Below, in pieces: positions 37,431 through 45,107 of a DNA stretch of 64,000 bases (within the stretch, counting starts at the first letter, position 1; every line of letters starts with the position of its first letter). Origin of the DNA: Gammaproteobacteria bacterium (GTDB lineage Bacteria; Pseudomonadota; Gammaproteobacteria; UBA6429; Thiohalophilaceae); assembly GCA_029880855.1 (NCBI GenBank), contig JAOUNS010000012.1, positions 1 through 64,000 of the forward strand, read 5' to 3'. The notes below the pieces were generated by a model that was not told the origin of the DNA, ran no database searches, and saw only the letters and a program-made list of their open reading frames with translations. The position numbers were made by a program, and so were the translations under genes.

Positions 37431-38930
37431 TTAGCTACCCTGGGTTTCATCGGCAAACCATGGTGCTCTTGCCGTCATAATCAATTTTGCCGCTGTGTCT
37501 TCGTCCATGTCGTCGACCTGCATCAATTCGTCGATTGACTGTTCGGCCAGATCCTCCATGGTGACGATACCGAGACCGGCCAGTTTGTAAGCCAGTTCCA
37601 GGTCCATACCTTCCATTTCTATCAGATCACTGGCAGGTTCAACCTTGGTGATCTGTTCTTCATTGCTGATTGCACGGGTCAATAATATATCCTTGGCCCG
37701 GGTACGCAGTTCTTCCACAATACCTTCGTCGAATTCTTCAATTTCCAGCATTTCATCAATGGGTACATAGGCTACTTCATCGATAGTCGAAAAACCTTCC
37801 TGCACCAGAATGGCCGCCACTTCTTCATCCACATCCAGCAGGTCCATAAAGTTCTTCACGATACGTTCCGCTTCGGCCTCGCTCTTGCGCTCGGCTTCTG
37901 ATTCAGACATGACGTTTAGTGTCCATTTGGTCAGTTCACTGGCCAGTTTTACATTCTGCCCATTGCGTCCGATCGCCTGCGACAACTGGTCCTCGGCCAC
38001 TGCGATATCCATACTCACTTCGTCTTCATCGACAATAATGGACTCCACATCGGCCGGTGACATGGCATTAATGACAAACTGGGCAGGATTTTCATCCCAC
38101 AAAACGATATCAACGCGTTCTCCGGCAAGCTCATTAGAAACAGCCTGAACACGGGAACCGCGCATACCCACGCAAGCGCCGACCGGATCGATACGCGCTT
38201 CATTACTGCGTACGGCTATCTTGGCCCGGGAACCTGGATCTCGGGCGGCGCCCAGAATATCAATCAGACCTTCACCGATTTCCGGTACTTCAATCTTGAA
38301 GAGTTCGATCAGGAAACGGGGATCAGTACGGCTGACAAATAATTGCGGGCCACGGGTTTCCGATTTTACTTCTTTTAAATAACCACGCAGGCGATCACCC
38401 GGTCGGACTGATTCACGCGGAATCATGTCTTCACGTGGAATCATGGCATCGACATTGCTGCCAAGATCAATATAAATATTGCCGCGTTCCACACGCTTAA
38501 CGACGCCCATGACCAGCTCACCGATGCGGTTTTTGTATTCATCGAAGACCTGTCCACGTTCCGCCTCACGAACCTTCTGCACGATCACCTGTTTGGCGGT
38601 CTGGGCCGAAATGCGGCCAAACTCGACGGATTCAATGGGATCCTCAACAAAATCACCGACCTGGATATCTGGTTCATCCAGTTGTGCAGCGCTCAGGGTC
38701 ATTTCACGTTCCGGATGTTCCATGTTGTCATCATCGACCACTTGCCAGCGACGGAAGGTTTCATAATCGCCGGAATCACGGTCAATCGCCACACGCACAT
38801 CCACATCTGCGGTATAACGCTTTTTGGTCGCCATCGCCAAAGCGGCTTCCATCGCATCAAAGATGATGCTCTTATCGACGCCTTTCTCATTTGATACAGC
38901 ATCCACGACCAGCAGAATTTCTTTATTCAT
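37431..38930 (-). CDS. nusA: Transcription termination/antitermination factor NusA
   Basis: This 499-residue protein modulates pausing, termination and rRNA antitermination. It has the N-terminal polymerase-binding domain (about 1-130), an S1 domain (about 135-200, [18 protein letters not shown]), two KH domains (about 205-345, including [12 protein letters not shown] and [12 protein letters not shown]) and two acidic helix-hairpin-helix repeats at the C-terminus (about 365-495) as in E. coli, which bind the alpha subunit. Confidence 0.97.
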   Translation of the reverse strand: MNKEILLVVDAVSNEKGVDKSIIFDAMEAALAMATKKRYTADVDVRVAIDRDSGDYETFRRWQVVDDDNMEHPEREMTLSAAQLDEPDIQVGDFVEDPIESVEFGRISAQTAKQVIVQKVREAERGQVFDEYKNRIGELVMGVVKRVERGNIYIDLGSNVDAMIPREDMIPRESVRPGDRLRGYLKEVKSETRGPQLFVSRTDPRFLIELFKIEVPEIGEGLIDILGAARDPGSRAKIAVRSNEARIDPVGACVGMRGSRVQAVSNELAGERVDIVLWDENPAQFVINAMSPADVESIIVDEDEVSMDIAVAEDQLSQAIGRNGQNVKLASELTKWTLNVMSESEAERKSEAEAERIVKNFMDLLDVDEEVAAILVQEGFSTIDEVAYVPIDEMLEIEEFDEGIVEELRTRAKDILLTRAISNEEQITKVEPASDLIEMEGMDLELAYKLAGLGIVTMEDLAEQSIDELMQVDDMDEDTAAKLIMTARAPWFADETQGS

Positions 38931-38995
38931 GTCCGTACCCTTACTCTACTCAATCTTTGGGACAATCCCTCAATACACATGTACAACACCCCGCC

Positions 38996-39463
38996 TCAGT
39001 ACACGGGATCAAGATTCGCCTTTTCAACATCAACCAGCGCCAGTTTTACTGTACGCTCCTCCGGTTCCTCAACCTGGATAACAATATGTTCCGCATCCGA
39101 TTCCAGCAGGACACCCCGGAATTTGCGTTGGCCATCCAGCGGTCTGCTCAAGCGCAGTTTCACCGCCTGCCCGATATAGCGGGCGTAATGTTCGGCCTTG
39201 AACAAAGGACGTTCCATACCCGGTGAAGAGACCTCCAGGACGTATTGCCCGGTAATCGGATCTTCCACGTCCAGTACACCGCTGATCTGACGACTGACCT
39301 GTTCACAGTCTTCCAGCAGGATCCCTTGTTCTTTATCTATATATACACGCAACAAAGAGTGCCTTCCCTGTGGCAAATACTCGATTCCCACCAGCTCAAA
39401 CCCCATGCCTTCCACCACCGGCTCCAGTAAATTCACCAGGGTTTTCTGTACTTGTCCCGCCAT
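38996..39463 (-). CDS. rimP: Ribosome maturation factor RimP
   Basis: The 155-residue protein is needed for 30S maturation. LVGIEYLPQGRHSLLRVYID and LEVSSPGMERPL are family signatures. The start at 39463 gives the usual beginning, MAGQVQKTLVNLLEPVVE; an upstream frame to 39493 runs into the terminator hairpin. It is the first protein gene of the unit, directly after an attenuator-like terminator. Confidence 0.95.
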   Translation of the reverse strand: MAGQVQKTLVNLLEPVVEGMGFELVGIEYLPQGRHSLLRVYIDKEQGILLEDCEQVSRQISGVLDVEDPITGQYVLEVSSPGMERPLFKAEHYARYIGQAVKLRLSRPLDGQRKFRGVLLESDAEHIVIQVEEPEERTVKLALVDVEKANLDPVY

Positions 39464-39475
39464 GTTAATTTCCCG

Positions 39476-39500
39476 AAAAAAAAAATGGGCCAACGGCCCA
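39476..39500 (-). terminator. Terminator/attenuator between tRNA-fMet and rimP
   Basis: On the minus strand TGGGCC-GTT-GGCCCA is followed by ten T residues. The tract ends 12 nt before the rimP start codon, so it probably ends most tRNA transcripts and lets a part read through into rimP-nusA-infB. An overlap with the rimP leader makes it a possible control point. Confidence 0.82.
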
Positions 39501-39618
39501 CTTCTTATTAATTCTTGCGTAAAACGGCGTAATTATAACAGCAATTTGTTGGAACTCAACTACTTGTAGAGAGGAATATGGTGTATGCCAAACTCGACAT
39601 GAAAGGTAGTATAGAAAT

Positions 39619-39695
<77 letters not shown>

Positions 39696-39708
39696 CCGGA
39701 AGTCGCGC

Positions 39709-39737
39709 ATTCTACAGAGGCTATGCCGGATTAGCAA
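39709..39737 (-). promoter_or_regulatory. Promoter of tRNA-fMet with stringent discriminator
   Basis: On the minus strand TTGCTA and TAGAAT are separated by 17 nt and followed by the GC-rich discriminator GCGCGAC. The predicted start is about 7 nt before the tRNA. Such discriminators are targets of DksA/ppGpp repression. Confidence 0.75.
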
Positions 39738-39763
39738 GCGAAGGCCTTGTGCAATTCACACTA

Positions 39764-39776
39764 TTGCATTATGCAA
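39764..39776. promoter_or_regulatory. Palindromic activator site (UAS) upstream of soxY
   Basis: TTGCATTATGCAA is a perfect palindrome centred about 97 bp upstream of the predicted sigma-54 start of soxY. The same motif with one mismatch is found upstream of the dsrE-like gene at 41584-41596. An NtrC-type regulator gene is 2 kb away. Binding is inferred. Confidence 0.65.
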
Positions 39777-39840
39777 AGCATTGAGGCGCCTCAGGACCAC
39801 CCTGTTTTCTATCTTTTTGTTTTTTATGATAAAATAATAG

Positions 39841-39856
39841 TGGTACAAGTTTTGCT
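39841..39856 (+). promoter_or_regulatory. Sigma-54 promoter of soxYZ
   Basis: TGGTACAAGTTTTGCT matches the -24/-12 consensus TGGCACnnnnnTTGCT with correct GG-to-GC spacing (10 nt). The start of transcription would be about 39867, and AAGGAGCTATCC precedes the soxY ATG at 39916. Confidence 0.75.
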
Positions 39857-39915
39857 TTATCTATTTACCAAAAAGAAGAGATTTGCAATTTTAAAGTTTT
39901 AAGGAGCTATCCATA

Positions 39916-40386
39916 ATGACTAACTCACGTAGAACCTTTTTGAAAGCCTCCATGGCGACCGGTTCGATTGCCGTAGCCATTGGTGCAGGCCTGCTGACCC
40001 CGGGTTCTGTTCTGGCTGCCTGGCCCAAAAATGCATTTGATGCAAAAAAAATGGATGAGGCGTTAAAAGTCCTCAACGGCATGTCCAACACCGAAGACAG
40101 CAACAAGATCACCGTTGAAGCCCCTGATATTGCAGAAAACGGCGCAGTTGTTTCTGTTACCGTCAAAACCAGCATTCCGAACGCAGAAAATATTACTCTG
40201 TTGGTCCCGGAAAATGCCAGTCCGCTGGCTGCCAGTTACATTCTGTCCAAACAGGCAGATGGTTTCATTACCGGTCGTATCAAAATGCGCAAAACATCCG
40301 ACGTGATTGCGGTCGTCAAGGCCGGCGGCAAGCTGATGTCAGCGAAAAAACCGGTCAAAGTAACTCTGGGTGGTTGCGGCGGCTAA
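39916..40386 (+). CDS. soxY: Sulfur carrier protein SoxY
   Basis: The 156-residue protein carries sulfur intermediates during thiosulfate oxidation in the periplasm. It has a twin-arginine signal (SRRTFLKASMATG, cleavage near VLAAW), a beta-sandwich domain and the C-terminal GGCGG swinging arm whose Cys (154) binds the sulfane chain. SoxY forms a heterodimer with SoxZ, encoded 53 bp downstream. The other sox genes (soxXA, soxB, soxCD) are not in this window. Confidence 0.97.
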   Translation: MTNSRRTFLKASMATGSIAVAIGAGLLTPGSVLAAWPKNAFDAKKMDEALKVLNGMSNTEDSNKITVEAPDIAENGAVVSVTVKTSIPNAENITLLVPENASPLAASYILSKQADGFITGRIKMRKTSDVIAVVKAGGKLMSAKKPVKVTLGGCGG

Positions 40387-40439
40387 TCACGGCCTCCCGA
40401 CTGACATCAAAGAATTAGCGTTTAAGAGGAAATAATTAC

Positions 40440-40757
40440 ATGGCAAACAATATCAAGATTCGGGCCTGGATGGGTGACGGTGGTCGTGCAACCGTTAAGG
40501 CTATTCTGTTCCACCCAATGGAAACCGGCCTGCGCAAAGACAAGGCTACCGGTAAAGTTATCGAAGCCCATTACATCACTGAAGTGAAATGCGAGCACAA
40601 TGGCAAGAATGTTCTGACCTGTCTGTGGGGTCCGGGTGTTTCCAAGAATCCATTCCTTTCTTTCCGTTTCAAGGATGCCAAGGCCGGTGACACACTGAAA
40701 ATCAGCTGGGTGGATAACAAGGGCGGTACCGCCTCCAATTCAGCCAAAATCAGCTAA
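40440..40757 (+). CDS. soxZ: Thiosulfate oxidation carrier protein SoxZ
   Basis: This 105-residue protein is the beta-sandwich partner of SoxY. It starts ANNIKIRAWMGDGGRATVKAI and contains HPMETGLRKDKATGKVI and GVSKNPFLSFRFKDAKAGD, as in the family. It lacks a signal peptide and is exported with Tat-targeted SoxY. The spacing and AAGAGGAAATAATTAC before the ATG indicate one operon, ended by the terminator at 40821. Confidence 0.97.
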   Translation: MANNIKIRAWMGDGGRATVKAILFHPMETGLRKDKATGKVIEAHYITEVKCEHNGKNVLTCLWGPGVSKNPFLSFRFKDAKAGDTLKISWVDNKGGTASNSAKIS

Positions 40758-40820
40758 AAAGCAACCGGAACAACAACAAAAAAATTAAAGAAAGATTTCG
40801 TTTCTTCCTCAATTTTAAAC

Positions 40821-40850
40821 AAAGCGTGCCGGATGCACGCTTTTTTTTTT
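40821..40850 (+). terminator. Rho-independent terminator of soxYZ
   Basis: AAAGCGTGC and GCACGCTTT form a 9-bp stem around CGGAT, followed by a run of ten T (from 40841). It lies 64 bp after soxZ. Confidence 0.9.
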
Positions 40851-40883
40851 GCTTGGAATTCTTGCCTGTGATTTCCCGTCAGG

Positions 40884-40914
40884 CATAAAAAAACGGGCGC
40901 TGATGCGCCCGTTT
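40884..40914 (-). terminator. Rho-independent terminator of the dsrE-like gene
   Basis: On the minus strand AAACGGGCGC and GCGCCCGTTT form a 10-bp stem around ATCA, followed by TTTTTTT. It lies about 25 bp after the stop codon at 40939. Confidence 0.88.
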
Positions 40915-40938
40915 GATTTTACAACTGTTTGTCAAACC

Positions 40939-41409
40939 TTATGGTTTAACGTACAGGTAACCTTTCTGCTGCAGGTGAGCAACATGGGCAACACCTGACG
41001 GAATGACTTCAGCGTGCTCATTGATTTTGGATTTATCAATTTTCTTGCCACGGATGGTGTTGCCACAGATCTGGAATTTAACACCACGGTTGGCCAGAGA
41101 AGCGATCTGGTCATTGAAGTTGTAAACCTTGCCGGTTTTCTTGTCTTTCTTGCCCATCGCGCCATCAACCAGAGCAAAAGCACCTGAGCTGTGAGTAACA
41201 ACGATGATTTCAGCGTTGCCGTCACCCAGGGCGTTCAGGTGGTTCTTGATGTTACGCAGGGCACCGTTGGCGCTGTGGATGTCATTGATGTGGTAAACAA
41301 CTTTCTGTTTGTCATAACCGTTATTTGCAGTACCGGCTTGAACGCTGGAAACGCCCAGACCTACGAAAGCAGCCAGGGCCATAACGCCGGCTTTAGTCAG
41401 TTTTTTCAT
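40939..41409 (-). CDS. Periplasmic DsrE-family protein
   Basis: The 156-residue protein has a Sec signal peptide (cleavage near VQAG, residue 25) and a DsrE/TusD-type domain. Conserved parts are VVYHINDIHSANGALRNIKNHL, IIVVTHSSGAFALV and KFQICGNTI, with a single Cys at the position where DsrE-like proteins often hold sulfur. Periplasmic members occur in many sulfur-oxidising bacteria, often near sox genes, but their biochemistry is not settled. It lies between soxYZ and a sigma-54 two-component system and has the same regulatory sites upstream as soxY, so a role in thiosulfate metabolism or its sensing is inferred. Confidence 0.85.
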   Translation of the reverse strand: MKKLTKAGVMALAAFVGLGVSSVQAGTANNGYDKQKVVYHINDIHSANGALRNIKNHLNALGDGNAEIIVVTHSSGAFALVDGAMGKKDKKTGKVYNFNDQIASLANRGVKFQICGNTIRGKKIDKSKINEHAEVIPSGVAHVAHLQQKGYLYVKP

Positions 41410-41479
41410 GTTGTCTCCTCCTAGAATTAAAACAACTATCGTTTGAAAACTTAGGTAATTACTAAGTTCTTATTTATAG

Positions 41480-41495
41480 AGCAATAACTATTCCA
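41480..41495 (-). promoter_or_regulatory. Sigma-54 promoter of the dsrE-like gene
   Basis: On the minus strand TGGAATAGTTATTGCT has the GG and GC doublets at the correct 10-nt spacing and a perfect TTGCT at -12; the -24 half (TGGAAT) is weaker. The predicted start is about 41469, 60 nt before the ATG at 41409. Confidence 0.65.
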
Positions 41496-41583
41496 ATATC
41501 ACAAATATAGAGAATTTTCTTTGCAAATCAATACTTTATCTGTTTCATTGGCATTCTGCTATGCCTGTTCCGCTCATTTTGTG

Positions 41584-41596
41584 TTGCATAATGCAG
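41584..41596. promoter_or_regulatory. Palindromic activator site upstream of the dsrE-like gene
   Basis: TTGCATAATGCAG matches the site upstream of soxY (TTGCATTATGCAA) at 11 of 13 positions, and both arms of the palindrome TTGCAT/ATGCA are kept. It is centred about 121 bp upstream of the predicted start, within the range of enhancer-like sites for NtrC-type regulators. Confidence 0.6.
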
Positions 41597-41622
41597 AAAT
41601 ATAAATATTAGCAAAATGTAAT

Positions 41623-42996
41623 TTACACCCATTCAATCGCGGAATCATAGCGGCGCAATTTACGCCACAAGGTGGTCTTGTCTATCCCCAATACCTTGGC
41701 CGCCTTGGTTTTCTTGCCTTTGCAACAACGCAGGACATGGTTGATATATTCCTGCTCCAGTTCAATCAGGGAGAGGAACTCCTGTTCAGAGAACTTGATG
41801 GGCAACATGTTCTGTTGCATGCCTCCACCGGAGCCTGACCACTGCAACACCGGACCATCTGCAAGGATGACACAGCGCTCAATGGTGTTGCGCAGTTCTC
41901 TGATATTCCCTTTCCAATCCGCCTCACAGAGAGCCTGTAACGAGTTACTGTCGAAGTTTTTACTGTCCCGGTTATAGCGATTGGCGAATTCCTTGACGAA
42001 ATACTCCACCAACAGCGGGATATCCTGACGACGTTCGGCCAGTGACGGTACATGCAGATTCACAACATTGAGACGATGGTAAAAGTCATGCCGGATCTCC
42101 CCTTTCTCCGCCATGTCCTCCAGATCCCGGTTACTGGCGGCAACCACGCGTAAATCGATGGGGATCGGACTCGTTCCTCCCACCCGAATGATCTGTTTTT
42201 CCTCAATGGCACGCATGAGCTTGATTTGCATCATATCGGAGATATTGCAGATCTCGTCCAGGAACAGTGTACCCCCACTGGCCTGCTCCATCAGACCATG
42301 CTTGCGCTGGGCGGCGCCGGTAAAGGCACCTTTCTCATGGCCAAATAATTCACTCTCCAGCAGCGTATCACTCAGGGCACCGCAGTCAATTGCGACAAAT
42401 GGTGCATCCTTGCGCGGACTGTAGTCATGCAAGGCACGGGCAACCAGTTCCTTACCGGTACCGGATTCGCCGTTGATGATGGCGCAACAATTCACCTCGG
42501 CGACTTTTTCGATGGTGGAGAACAGGCTTTTCATCACCGGTGACTCACCGATGATGCCAAACCGACTGCGCGATTGATCGACCAGTCGGCGTTTCAGCAG
42601 TTTATTCTCGGTTTTGAGTCGTATGGCCTTGATGGTTCGTTCGATCATCAAACGTAATTCCTGAAAATCAAACGGTTTTTTGATGAAGTCGGTCGCACCG
42701 CGTTTCATGGCTTCGACGGCATTTTCCACCGAAGAATAACCAGTCATCACCAGCACCGGGATTTCCTGATCTATTTCCCGTAATGCGGACAACAACTCAA
42801 ATCCACCCATGCCCGGCATTCTCAAATCGGTAATGACAATATCGGCAGAGTTGTCACGAAATGCCGTGAGACAGGCTTCGCCACTGCTGAAGACCCGACA
42901 TTCATAATTGCCTGCATCGCAATTACGCTGCATCACTCTGCCGGTCACCTCATCATCGTCCACAAACATGACTTTAATTTTGTTTTCACTTGCCAT
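41623..42996 (-). CDS. NtrC-type sigma-54 response regulator
   Basis: This 457-residue protein has a receiver domain (about 10-125, MFVDDDE, ITDLRMPGMGG with the phospho-accepting Asp), an AAA+ domain (about 150-375) and a Fis-type helix-turn-helix at the C-terminus (KKTKAAKVLGIDKTTLWRKLR). Walker A is GESGTGKELVA, and GAFTGA, the sigma-54 contact loop, is intact (GHEKGAFTGAA). The start at 42996 follows GGAGGCGGTCA. Its 5' end overlaps the sensor kinase gene by 11 bp. It probably activates the sigma-54 promoters of soxY and dsrE. Confidence 0.93.
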   Translation of the reverse strand: MASENKIKVMFVDDDEVTGRVMQRNCDAGNYECRVFSSGEACLTAFRDNSADIVITDLRMPGMGGFELLSALREIDQEIPVLVMTGYSSVENAVEAMKRGATDFIKKPFDFQELRLMIERTIKAIRLKTENKLLKRRLVDQSRSRFGIIGESPVMKSLFSTIEKVAEVNCCAIINGESGTGKELVARALHDYSPRKDAPFVAIDCGALSDTLLESELFGHEKGAFTGAAQRKHGLMEQASGGTLFLDEICNISDMMQIKLMRAIEEKQIIRVGGTSPIPIDLRVVAASNRDLEDMAEKGEIRHDFYHRLNVVNLHVPSLAERRQDIPLLVEYFVKEFANRYNRDSKNFDSNSLQALCEADWKGNIRELRNTIERCVILADGPVLQWSGSGGGMQQNMLPIKFSEQEFLSLIELEQEYINHVLRCCKGKKTKAAKVLGIDKTTLWRKLRRYDSAIEWV

Positions 42997-44950
42997 TGAC
43001 CGCCTCCAATACTTCCTGATTAATCTTTGACGTACCTGCCCGGACAGGCAACACGATTTGAACCAGCACGCCGGCATGGTTCATATTTTCAATATTTATT
43101 GTGCCGCCGTGGTGCTTGATAATGCCGTAACTGACTGACAGCCCCAGTCCGGTACCTTTCCCTTCCTCCTTGGTGGTGAAGAAAGGATCAAATATTTTCA
43201 TGACATTTTCGTTGTCGATACCGCAACCGTGATCCAGTATCTCCAGATAGATGTGTTCTTCCTGCTGCCAGGCCTTGATGCTGATCTGGCTTCCCTCCGG
43301 TGAGGCCTGGATCGCATTGAGAATGACATTGACCAGTACTTGTTGCAGTTGGTTGCGATCACCTTCCATGTGTAGATTGGCTTCCAGTTCCAATTTTATG
43401 CTGATGGATGAGTGCCCGGCACGATGTTGCAACAAGGCCGTAGTTTCCTCTATCAGAACGGTAATACTGAAATCCTCGTAGGTCGGCTTGTTTTCACGGG
43501 CGAAGTTGAGAATCCCCTGGACAATACGGGCACACCGTTCGCCTTCTTTTTTCAATAACCGCAGGTCGTTACAGGCATCCTCGTTTTCATTTTTCAATGT
43601 CGACTCAACCAGACTGGCCAAAGACATGATGTTCATCAACGGGTTATTGATCTCGTGGCCGATTCCGGCCGCCAACTGCCCGACCGAGGCCAGCCGCTCA
43701 GATTGCCGGGCCATTTTTTCCGCCTCGGCCTTGTCTGCCTCAGCCTTTTCGAGGCTGTGTTTGAGATAATTAAAGGCATTCCCGGCAATACCGATCTCAT
43801 CATTGCGTTTATCCGTATAAACAGCCGAATGATCACCGTCTGCGTAACGTTTAATTATCTCCGCCAGGGAGTGCACCGGCCGGGCCAGTCGGCCGGAGGC
43901 CCAGATAGCAAGAAACAGGCTGATAAACATCAGGATGCCCAACAATACCCAGATCGACTGACGCATGCGGTTGACCTGGGCAAACAGCACATTGCGATCC
44001 GCATCCACAACCAGTAACCATTGTGTCGGGCGATCACTAAAGGGAGATATTTTACGGTAGAACAGCATCCGTTCCTCTCCCGCAAACACAGTACCGGCAA
44101 CCTTGCCCTGTTTGATGGTTTGCCATACATCCCGGCCAAGTTCCTCACTGAACCGGAAATTCGAATTCATCTGATCAGCGAAACGTTTGCGGGTGTCCGG
44201 GTGATACAGGTAAATGCCATCCCGCATTCTGTCCTCAGACAATTCCACGATATAAACTTTGCCGGGATAGCCTGCCATGGAAGTTTCCATGGATGCATCA
44301 AGTCGCGAACCCCAAATATTCACAACCAGCAAGCCATCAAGCCGATCCAGTTCATCATGAATTGGTACCGAGTAGCGAACCATGGAGGGACAAAAATCAG
44401 CGCCCGGTGTCACCTGCCCCAGCTCAAAGTCCGACATGGAGACCGCTTCCTTGCTTTGCAGGGCATGTTGAAAGAATCGTTTACTGGATTGATCCGCGAT
44501 AAAGAGACGACCGGCCGTGACATCGCCTTTTTTCTTCGCTTCAATGGGTTTGCCCTCTTTGACCTTGACCAGCGTCTTGCCGGCCGGATCGATGAAGCGC
44601 AGTGCCTGAATCGTCGGTACTGCCTGTTGATAGCTGAGAAAGAAATTTTCCAGCTCTTCAGCCCGCTGGCGGTAAGTTGCGGCTTTCATTTCTCCGGCAG
44701 ACATTGCCGTGACGGCCCCGGCAAAGCGCCTTACGGAGGGGACTTTGGCCAGCCCTTTGGCAATGGACTTTTGACTGTTAAGAATGATATTCAGCTCTTC
44801 GGATTTTTTTTCCAAACTGGCGTGCAGTTCAGTTTCGGTTTGATGCTGAATTTGATCTTCGATACGTTCAACAACACCGAAGAGCAGGACCAGCATGGGA
44901 ATGCCGGTGAGCAGGGAGAGCACAATAAAGATTTTTTGTTGTAACTGCAT
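42986..44950 (-). CDS. Membrane sensor histidine kinase with periplasmic dCache-like domain
   Basis: The 654-residue kinase has a first membrane helix at about 3-25, a periplasmic domain of about 270 residues that looks like a double-Cache sensor (ALRFIDPAGKTLVKVKEG and VYIVELSEDRMRDGIYLYHPDT), a second helix (about 325-347), a HAMP linker, a coiled coil rich in Ala, Glu and Lys (KAEADKAEAEKMA), and the kinase core: H box GHEINNPLMNIM, N box NVILNAIQAS, G1 DHGCGI, F FDPFFTTK and G2 GTGLGLS. GTG-less ATG choices at 44986 and 44950 both lack a ribosome binding site. Periplasmic sensing of thiosulfate or a related compound is an attractive inference. Confidence 0.88.
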   Translation of the reverse strand: MQLQQKIFIVLSLLTGIPMLVLLFGVVERIEDQIQHQTETELHASLEKKSEELNIILNSQKSIAKGLAKVPSVRRFAGAVTAMSAGEMKAATYRQRAEELENFFLSYQQAVPTIQALRFIDPAGKTLVKVKEGKPIEAKKKGDVTAGRLFIADQSSKRFFQHALQSKEAVSMSDFELGQVTPGADFCPSMVRYSVPIHDELDRLDGLLVVNIWGSRLDASMETSMAGYPGKVYIVELSEDRMRDGIYLYHPDTRKRFADQMNSNFRFSEELGRDVWQTIKQGKVAGTVFAGEERMLFYRKISPFSDRPTQWLLVVDADRNVLFAQVNRMRQSIWVLLGILMFISLFLAIWASGRLARPVHSLAEIIKRYADGDHSAVYTDKRNDEIGIAGNAFNYLKHSLEKAEADKAEAEKMARQSERLASVGQLAAGIGHEINNPLMNIMSLASLVESTLKNENEDACNDLRLLKKEGERCARIVQGILNFARENKPTYEDFSITVLIEETTALLQHRAGHSSISIKLELEANLHMEGDRNQLQQVLVNVILNAIQASPEGSQISIKAWQQEEHIYLEILDHGCGIDNENVMKIFDPFFTTKEEGKGTGLGLSVSYGIIKHHGGTINIENMNHAGVLVQIVLPVRAGTSKINQEVLEAVNGK

Positions 44951-45000
44951 ACTGCAAAATGCCGCTATTGGTGCAAGTTGCAGCATAATACCACGATTAA

Positions 45001-45022
45001 ATCCTCTTATGATATAGAGGAT
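45001..45022. repeat. 7-bp inverted repeat upstream of the sensor kinase
   Basis: ATCCTCT and AGAGGAT flank an 8-nt spacer, 15 bp before the first possible start codon of the kinase (44986). It could be an operator or a leader hairpin; nothing else supports a role. Confidence 0.35.
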
Positions 45023-45069
45023 AAAATAAATAACACGTTAGTATTTTATTATTTTCTAATATACAGACT

Positions 45070-45103
45070 AACCATTTTCCTGCGTTGAAGCAGGAAAATG
45101 GTT
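45070..45103 (-). terminator. 14-bp hairpin directly after nuoN
   Basis: AACCATTTTCCTGC and GCAGGAAAATGGTT form a perfect 14-bp stem around 6 nt, 5 bp after the nuoN stop codon. On the minus strand it is not followed by a T tract (TTAGTCTG), so it may be a 3'-end stabiliser rather than a strict terminator. Confidence 0.6.
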
Positions 45104-45107
45104 TTGA

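Noticed and set aside
39749-39761. TGTGCAATTCACA as a CRP site upstream of soxY
   Set aside because: The spacing between the half-sites is 5 nt instead of 6, and only the outer four bases are symmetrical.
41549-41565. TTGGCATTCTGCTATGC as another sigma-54 promoter
   Set aside because: The GG and GC doublets are 11 nt apart instead of 10, and it would point away from the dsrE-like gene. It is a GGCAT/ATGCC palindrome of unknown meaning.
44021-44944. 307-codon open frame on the plus strand
   Set aside because: It is antisense to the sensor kinase; no ribosome binding site and no recognisable motif.
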